From positions 1,156,765 to 1,220,764 of the forward strand of contig NZ_LMRP01000001.1 in assembly GCF_001426185.1 (NCBI RefSeq): a stretch of 64,000 nt of DNA, written 5' to 3'. The position numbers and the translations under genes were made by a program. This DNA comes from Rhodococcus sp. Leaf247 (lineage in GTDB: Bacteria; Actinomycetota; Actinomycetes; Mycobacteriales; Mycobacteriaceae). Shown piece after piece: positions 58,793-64,000 of the stretch (position 1 is the first letter of the stretch; every line of letters starts with the position of its first letter). Under the pieces are notes generated by a model. It searched no databases. It was not told the origin of the DNA and saw nothing but the letters and a program-made list of their open reading frames with translations.

Positions 58793-59488
58793 TCAGGGGT
58801 CGACAGAGTTGATCGAGTCGATGACGCGATGTGCTTCGCCCGCGGAGCCGTGCCCGCGGGAGTAGGCGCCCGCTCTCAGCAGCGCAGAGGCCACCGCAAC
58901 GGTGCAGCCGTGCCGGGCGGCCAAAATCCCGATGGCGATGTTCACCGCCTCGCTGTCCTGGTGACGACGGATGAGCATGTCGGCGGCCACGCCGGCGGCG
59001 ACGATGCCCGTGCCGAGCATGCGAGCGAGTTGGGCGATCATGGTGTGGGTAGCGCGGTCGTCCCCCGCGAGTCTGTGTGGTGACCTCGTCCGGCGGTAGA
59101 GCTGCAGCGTGCCCAACGGGGCGCGATGGTCGCCGAGCGGGTGCGCTTGCACCCATCCGATCCCGCTGACGGCCAGTTCGTCCACCAGTAGCGGCCAGCG
59201 GCCCCGGTCGGCAGCGTCGTCGACGTCCACAGCGCACGCATTACTTGTCGACATGGCCTCTATGTGGGGGCCACACCCGAGGATGTACCCGAGGTCGGCG
59301 GCCTGCACAGCGACGGAGTCGGTGGCGTGCACCACCTGATGGGTATCGGGGTGGTCCTCCGCAGCGACGACGAGCGCGGCCCCGTCCGCGGCGGCCAGAT
59401 CGACGCACACATCGACCCAGTCGATCGCGGTGACACCGTCGAACGCCCCGCGCGCATCACGCATCGAATGTGCATCGTCGTCACCCCA
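58793..59488 (-). CDS. GAF-ANTAR antiterminator (paralogue 2)
   Basis: 231 residues. A compact GAF-like sensor (IDWVDVCVDLAAADGAALVV, HATDSVAVQAADLGYILG, GPLLVDELAVSGIGWVQAH-like segment, PLGTLQLYRR) then ANTAR (ADMLIRRHQDSEAVNIAIGI and LAARHGCTVAVASALLRAGA). AGGGAGG six bases before GTG 59488 defines the start. It closely resembles the protein at 61.0 kb (same order, DAVxWPLLxDEL, LYRRxR, LLRAGAYxREH), so a duplication. RNA target unknown. Confidence 0.88.
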   Translation of the reverse strand, partial: WGDDDAHSMRDARGAFDGVTAIDWVDVCVDLAAADGAALVVAAEDHPDTHQVVHATDSVAVQAADLGYILGCGPHIEAMSTSNACAVDVDDAADRGRWPLLVDELAVSGIGWVQAHPLGDHRAPLGTLQLYRRTRSPHRLAGDDRATHTMIAQLARMLGTGIVAAGVAADMLIRRHQDSEAVNIAIGILAARHGCTVAVASALLRAGAYSRGHGSAGEAHRVIDSINSVDP

Positions 59489-59589
59489 CACTGGGGTCCT
59501 CCCTGCATCGGCCACGGCAGCATACGAACACAACGACGGTACCCACGACATCGTCCGGCAAACCGAGGGAGCGCTCGGGTCCCCGGTCG

Positions 59590-59849
59590 TCGAGACGACG
59601 GATGCTCTCCGGGACCACGGTGAGGCCACCGGGAACACAATCCCAGGCAAAGGCAAGGCATCGCAGGCGACCTTCGGCGCCATCATGGCACTGGGCAGCT
59701 ACCTGATCGACGTCTTCCTCGTCCTCGAGAAGGAGGGCGTCCGGAAGTTTCGAAGCATCGTGGGGCGAACTATTCGACACCACCCGAGACCAGCTCGCGG
59801 AGGCAGAACGCGATCGCGGATGAGCTGCCCGAGGCGACTCGTCCGCACG
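59590..59849 (+). pseudogene. possible frameshifted gene remnant
   Basis: Plus-strand reading GKGKASQATFGAIMALGSYL and IDVFLVLEKEGVRK is protein-like with strong third-position GC. One base out of frame, EASWGELFDTTRDQLAEAER continues it to a stop at 59849. The joint reading suggests one frameshift. No family recognised and no start found. The flanks 59489-59589 and 59850-60027 hold nothing clear. Confidence 0.35.
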
Positions 59850-60027
59850 CACGGGTCGGCCCGCGACTGACGGCCGGTCTACGAGTACCGCTGTCGGGCA
59901 ATCTGATTCATATCCGTTCATCAACGAAGCGCCCGCGTCAGCGCAGTGTTTTGATTGAGCCCGGGGGCACCGGGGCACCCCGAGAACAGCAAGCGGGGAC
60001 CGAACCGCTTCTGCGCCTGAGGAGGCC

Positions 60028-60401
60028 CTATGTGTGGAAGAGGTCGGTGGGTTCGATCGCGGTGACACTGTCGGGGAGGCGAGTGACGAGGTGCGGGGTA
60101 CGACGGGTGTCGGCGGACCGGTACATCCACGCACATGGTGGGCACAGTCCCACCCCGCGTGGGCGCACCCACAGCGCCGATGCGGCAGCGACATGCCCGG
60201 CACTCTCGTGGCGGGCGTCAGCTGAGGCGTCGTGGTCGCGCAGCGTGCGCACGTTCCCGTCGCAATCGCGGCGGCATCGGGCACGCCGGCGTTTCCGGTG
60301 GCCCGATGGGCTGCGTGTTCCGGGCCGTCGGTGGTCGGACTCGGGGGTGCTGCGGCAACGGCGTCTTCCGAATTGCCGGCCATACCGTCCGTCGACGTCA
60401 T
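60028..60401 (-). pseudogene. frameshifted double-CxxC (zinc-ribbon-like) protein
   Basis: From ATG 60401, overlapping the stop of the upstream gene (ATGA), the frame reads to TGTCARCATTTPQLTPATRV. The rest fits one base out of frame: ALWVRPRGVGLCPPCAWMYR then SADTRRTPHLVTRLPDSVTA, to a stop at 60028. Together they give CARC and CPPC, a likely zinc ribbon of about 124 residues. Each frame alone gives a poor protein. A sequencing error, a genuine mutation or programmed shifting are all possible. Confidence 0.5.
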
Positions 60402-60922
60402 CTCGATGAGGTTCCTGCCGGTGAGGGTGTCGAACGCGGAAAGTGCCCGTCGGGGGCATTGCTGACCACGAGGGCGCGACTGCGGAGGTCGGGCGGTAGT
60501 AGCTGCCGCCAGCGCAGCGCCGCGTCGAGATGGGTACTGGTCCAGAGCGCTGTCACCAATTCCTCACGCCCGGTGGAGCGGGGAGAACGGAGCTCGACGG
60601 TGTAGACGTAGGGCAGGGGCGCAGTGCCCGAACACAGCGTCTCCCACGTTGCACGTGGCACCACCTCGCCCCGCGGATCCTCGATGTGACGCACCTGCGC
60701 ACCCCACGCTGCGCAGTACGCGCGGGCCACGTCGACGGCATCGGTCAGAGAGCTCGCGGTGCGCAGGATGACTGTGTCCCGGTCGTCGACCATCCACACC
60801 AGGAACCTTCGCTCGTCGGTGACATGGGGTGCGGTCGCGTCGGGTGCGGGCGTCTCGGCGGTGGGGCCGACGAGGTCGAGGAAGTCGCACGAGCGCGGTG
60901 TCGGATTCACACGGTCGGTCAT
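60398..60922 (-). CDS. conserved protein of unknown function in the ANTAR cluster
   Basis: 174 residues, soluble. Motifs: CDFLDLVGPTAETPAPDA (N-terminus), RRFLVWMVDDRDTVILRTAS, VARAYCAAWGAQVRHIEDP, and a second module PLPYVYTVELRSPRSTGREE with ALVVSNAPDGHFPR. Two similar beta-alpha modules are suggested. Translationally coupled (ATGA) to the double-CxxC protein and 69 bases after the GAF-ANTAR gene. No known function. Confidence 0.7.
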   Translation of the reverse strand: MTDRVNPTPRSCDFLDLVGPTAETPAPDATAPHVTDERRFLVWMVDDRDTVILRTASSLTDAVDVARAYCAAWGAQVRHIEDPRGEVVPRATWETLCSGTAPLPYVYTVELRSPRSTGREELVTALWTSTHLDAALRWRQLLPPDLRSRALVVSNAPDGHFPRSTPSPAGTSSR

Positions 60923-60991
60923 CGACGGGCTTCGCTCTCACGTGTGGTGATACCCGACGTGCCGTTCACCACGGCGCGATGTTCCCTGCTG

Positions 60992-61666
60992 TCACGATTC
61001 ATGGTCGCCGAGAGACTCGACAACGCGTTGCGCCTCGTCCAGCGACGAATGTTCGCGCGCATAGGCGCCGGCTCGGAGCAGCGCCGATGCCGCCGGCACC
61101 GAAAGACCGTGCCGGGCAGCGAGAACGCCGATCGCGACGCTGACGACGTCGGAGCCCGCAACCGGCTCCGATGATGCACCGAGGACCCGGTCGGCGACCG
61201 GTTCGCTACCGAGCGCTCGCGCCAGCGCGCTGACCGTGGTGTCCGCATCGAGCGACCGCGCGGGCGGTCGACGCCGCCGGTAGAGCTGCAGGGTTCCCAA
61301 CGCCGACCCGGGTGACCCGATCGCATGGACCTGTAGCCAGTGAACGCCCACCGCGACGAGTTCGTCGATCAACAGCGGCCAGGTGCGGCGGTCGTCGGGA
61401 TCGGTGGTCGTCACGGTCTGCACCGGATGCGTGGGCGTCGTGCGGGGTCCGTAGCCGAGGACGAAGAGCAGGTCCGCCACGCGCTCGGCTGTCGGGTCGG
61501 TGGCATAGAGGATCCGGTGCCTGTCATCGTGGCGCTCGGTGGATGCGACGACAGCTGCGCCGTCCGCGGACGACAGGTCGACGCACACCTCCACCCACTG
61601 CGACAACGACTCCAGGCCGGACAGTGGATGATCCCTCGGCTGACGGTCGTCGGCGTCACCGGTCAC
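60992..61666 (-). CDS. GAF-ANTAR antiterminator (paralogue 3)
   Basis: About 224 residues. GAF-like part: SQWVEVCVDLSSADGAAVVA, YATDPTAERVADLLFVLGYG, TWPLLIDELVAVGVHWLQVH and LGTLQLYRRRR; ANTAR part: VVSVAIGVLAARHGLSVPAA and LLRAGAYAREHSSLDEAQRV. GTG 61666 is taken; GTG 61729 would add 21 residues. First gene of the unit followed by the unknown protein and the double-CxxC protein. Confidence 0.85.
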   Translation of the reverse strand: MTGDADDRQPRDHPLSGLESLSQWVEVCVDLSSADGAAVVASTERHDDRHRILYATDPTAERVADLLFVLGYGPRTTPTHPVQTVTTTDPDDRRTWPLLIDELVAVGVHWLQVHAIGSPGSALGTLQLYRRRRPPARSLDADTTVSALARALGSEPVADRVLGASSEPVAGSDVVSVAIGVLAARHGLSVPAASALLRAGAYAREHSSLDEAQRVVESLGDHES

Positions 61667-62129
61667 CGGGACTCGCAGACCGGCACAACCTGGTGTGCAC
61701 GACGGGGGCACGCGGCGACGTTGACGCACAACGTTGTTCGAGAATCTGGATCCGAGCGCCCGCTCTCGCCCGCAGGTGCGGAGTCAGCTGCAGGACAGGT
61801 AGGGCGGGCGACACGTGACCGACCGCCGCGACGATATCGGGACGGTCGGGTAAATGCTGAGACATGTTTCGCGCACACTCCTCGAGGTCGTCTTCGCGCC
61901 GCAGCGGCGAGACGACTGGTTCGGATGATCGGTCCGAACGGCAAGGGTTGTACCGAACTGACGGTAACTGTACGCCGCGTCGCCCTACACCGGGCGACGA
62001 CGAACTATCGAGGACTGCCGTTCTACAGCGGCGGTGCACTTCGTTGCGGGCGCCCAACACCCGTGTGACATGGTGTGCTCGACCTCGGCGTACGTTCTCA
62101 CGACCGAGGATCTGGAAGAAGGTACGTTC
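61667..62129. other. divergent intergenic region between two GAF-ANTAR genes
   Basis: No gene seen. Should hold promoters for both directions and, if the ANTAR proteins act locally, their RNA stem-loop targets. No clear twin hairpin was identified by eye. Confidence 0.4.
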
Positions 62130-62861
62130 GTGACCGCTACTTCCGACCCGCCGCTCGACCCGGCGCGCGCCGACAGTGATTCCGAGACAGTGTCTTTGGG
62201 CGCCGCCATGGCCGAGATGGCCAGGGTGATCCAACAAGAACACGGCAGCGTCGAGGGCACCCTGCTCTCGATCACGGCGGAGGCGGTCCGGCTGATACCG
62301 GGCGCTGATCACGCCGGCATCACCCTCGTCGTCCGCAATCGCAGAATCGAATCCCGCGGTGCCACCGACGAACTCCCTCGCCGTGTCGACGCCCTGCAGG
62401 AGGAGACCGGGCAAGGGCCGTGCTTGGACACGGTGTGGAAACACCACAGTGTGTCCGTCCCCGATATGGCCCGTGAGGATCGGTGGCCACAGTTCGCTCC
62501 CGCGGCCTCAGAGGCCGGAGTGCGCTCGATGCTGACGTTCCGGTTGTACACCCACCACGATCACCTCGGGGCGCTGAACCTGTACTCCGACGCCGTTCAC
62601 GGCTTCGACGACGCCGACGATGACGTCGGCGTCCTGCTCGCCACGCACGCCGCCCTCGCTCTCGTCGCCGCCGAGCAGGAGCACAATTTCGAGTCCGCGC
62701 TCGCGACCCGCGATGTCATCGGACAGGCCAAAGGCATCATCATGGAGCGCTATGACCTGCGCGCCGACGCTGCGTTCGCGATGCTCGTGCGACTGTCCCA
62801 GGACTGGCACACACCGGTGACGGATCTGGCAACGAAGATCGCGCGACGCGAACCCGAATGA
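62130..62861 (+). CDS. GAF-ANTAR antiterminator (paralogue 4)
   Basis: 243 residues, closer to the protein at 8.9 kb than to its two neighbours. Canonical GAF: GADHAGITLVVRNRRIESRG, ETGQGPCLDTVWKHHSVSVP, RSMLTFRLYTHHDHLGALNL; ANTAR: VIGQAKGIIMERYDLRADAA and MLVRLSQDWHTPVTDLA. GAAGG precedes GTG 62130. Stands alone, divergent from the other cluster. Confidence 0.9.
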   Translation: MTATSDPPLDPARADSDSETVSLGAAMAEMARVIQQEHGSVEGTLLSITAEAVRLIPGADHAGITLVVRNRRIESRGATDELPRRVDALQEETGQGPCLDTVWKHHSVSVPDMAREDRWPQFAPAASEAGVRSMLTFRLYTHHDHLGALNLYSDAVHGFDDADDDVGVLLATHAALALVAAEQEHNFESALATRDVIGQAKGIIMERYDLRADAAFAMLVRLSQDWHTPVTDLATKIARREPE

Positions 62862-63439
62862 CGACGGCCTAGCACCGGAGACGAGTAACCGACGGGAAGG
62901 GTCGCTGCTTCCGGTGGACCCGTCCGGTGTACCGGACAGTGCCACCACAGCGGTGAGCACCGACCTGCCGCCTCGGCCACGGCTCGCGGGATAGGTCGTC
63001 GAGGAGGGGCCGAGAGCGCGCCGCAACAGACGTCGAGCTACGCCGCTGACCGGCTCGAACTCGACTAGGCAATAAACACCTCTGACCGCATCGCCCGCAC
63101 GACGCGAAAATGCCTGTCCTACAACGGTTCGGCACCTTCTCAGCACCCGGTAAGCCGACGTGAACGAAGACGGCCGCGGATGGTTCACGAGGACCAGTGA
63201 GCCCCGCCCTGCCCGATGCTCGTCGATTCGACGAGGTTCCGGCGTTCGAACATCGCACCGTCCGCCGAAGTCCGAGAATGTTCACGCCACCCGTGACGGG
63301 GAGTTGAACGAGTGGTTTCCGTCCACAGACGTTTCTGGAGGTCCGCAGACTGTCGTGGACTCTTCGGCGCTGAGGTCCACCCACAGCCATCCACGTCCAC
63401 CGGAGTCCATCGAACGAGTTACGAATGAGTTGTGACAAC
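62862..63439. other. intergenic region without a recognisable gene
   Basis: Arg- and Ser-rich short frames only. No family motif or hairpin of note. Followed by repeat copy C. Confidence 0.45.
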
Positions 63440-63765
63440 TCGTGACATCGAGCGGCATTTCGGCAGTTTTCGCAGGTGACCGGACTCCCCTGGACCGTGA
63501 CGGACCCGCACGGACGTATCGCCCAAGTCGTGAAACGAGAGGTCAGATCAGGCTATTTCAGAGCATTCGTGCTGGTCAGAGGCGTATCGAGAGCCTCCTT
63601 TCGGGATTGAACCGAAGACCGCTCGCTTACAAGGCTTCGACGACCCGATCAGGTGGATTCACCTGGACTTAGAAGAACCGGCCTGAGCTGCACATTCGTC
63701 CATCGAGGTCCGCCTCGGTCCACCTCCGTCCGTCCCGACTTGTGACACTCTCGTGACACCGACAA
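63440..63765. repeat. dispersed repeat, copy C (best preserved)
   Basis: About 325 bases matching copy B over its length. At 63591-63635 the minus strand reads like the 3' half of a tRNA-Thr: anticodon loop CTTGTAA (TGT), 3' anticodon stem GCGAG, variable CGGTC, T-stem TTCGG/CCGAA around loop TTCAATC, then a 3' acceptor-like strand. The 5' half is missing. Past the repeat (63766-64000) no gene is seen. Confidence 0.7.
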
Positions 63766-64000
63766 ACCCTTGCGTCGTTCTCACTAGAATCTGTATCAGT
63801 CTGCTGGACAGTCTATCTCGTTCACGGAGAAACGACTGAGACGGGCAATGCGGCGGGGGCGGTTTCGGCCACAGGCGCCGGTAGGCCGCAGCCCCATCAG
63901 CTACTCGGCTCTCCACACTCGAACGCCGGATCTGACACGACAGCGTGTCACACAGGTGTATGTTTTGATCACGAGCAGTTCCGTCCTGAGCGCCTCTCTC

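Noticed and set aside
63442-63672. A small protein containing GLNRRPLAYKA in repeat copy C
   Set aside because: This is the well-known spurious translation of antisense tRNA sequence; the rest is Arg-rich and not conserved between copies as protein.

Overview
The window is high-GC DNA with many GTG and some TTG starts, short overlapping operons (ATGA and GTGA junctions), an Mce-family protein, several GAF-ANTAR regulators, an MmpL-type exporter and a giant SARP-ATPase regulator. Together these point to a mycolic-acid actinomycete, most likely Rhodococcus or a close relative. That placement is an inference from gene content; no rRNA or complete tRNA gene is present to confirm it.

Layout. (1) 0-7.4 kb: a minus-strand run of cell-envelope or glycoconjugate genes (membrane cytochrome-b/molybdopterin oxidoreductase, membrane protein, lipoprotein, methyltransferase, GT-C glycosyltransferase, NAD-dependent epimerase, GT2 glycosyltransferase, DUF2064 protein). 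(2) 7.5-11.9 kb: VOC and ATP-grasp proteins, a GAF-ANTAR/STAS/histidine-kinase-like ATPase signalling operon, and a standalone carboxyethylornithine-synthase/alanine-dehydrogenase-like enzyme. (3) 12.3-17.4 kb: a zinc-uptake locus of AztABCD type with a divergent Zur-like operator and two AztD-like lipoproteins, closed by a strong terminator. (4) 18.8-26.5 kb: an orphan Mce protein, then a molybdenum-cofactor cluster (moaA, moaD, molbindin, a large molybdopterin oxidoreductase, 7Fe ferredoxin, moeA, moaE). (5) 26.5-31.8 kb: a LacI regulator, a GH3 glycosidase and an unusual two-domain esterase. (6) 32-39 kb: secreted proteins and a lipoprotein around a multicopper oxidase, facing a 1172-residue SARP-AAA-TPR regulator. 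(7) 39.5-42.1 kb: quinone oxidoreductase, old yellow enzyme and MarR, behind a conspicuous palindromic operator.

(8) 42-48 kb is eroding: a 5'-truncated GH26 gene, a broken SRPBCC gene and a frameshifted monooxygenase-like gene lie among a few intact genes (DUF1275, SDR, MerR, small membrane proteins). (9) 48.1-52.1 kb: MmpL exporter, DUF302 protein, a CsoR/CstR-family repressor lacking the copper-ligand histidine, and a class A beta-lactamase overlapping it. GC-rich operator-like repeats precede both the exporter and the repressor. (10) 52-58.5 kb: SGNH hydrolase, a dehydrogenase relic, divergent SDR and XRE regulator, an orphan iron-type binding lipoprotein and an alpha/beta hydrolase. (11) 58.7-63 kb: three more GAF-ANTAR proteins, an associated unknown protein and a frameshifted double-CxxC protein.

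Three diverged copies of a repeat of up to about 330 bp (47.8, 55.5 and 63.5 kb), whose core resembles the 3' half of a tRNA-Thr(TGT), punctuate the right side. A relic of the DUF2064 gene's 3' end sits at 18.6 kb. Relics, repeats and truncated genes suggest past integration and deletion events. The best candidates for a little-described system are the MmpL-DUF302-CstR-beta-lactamase operon and the GAF-ANTAR modules.
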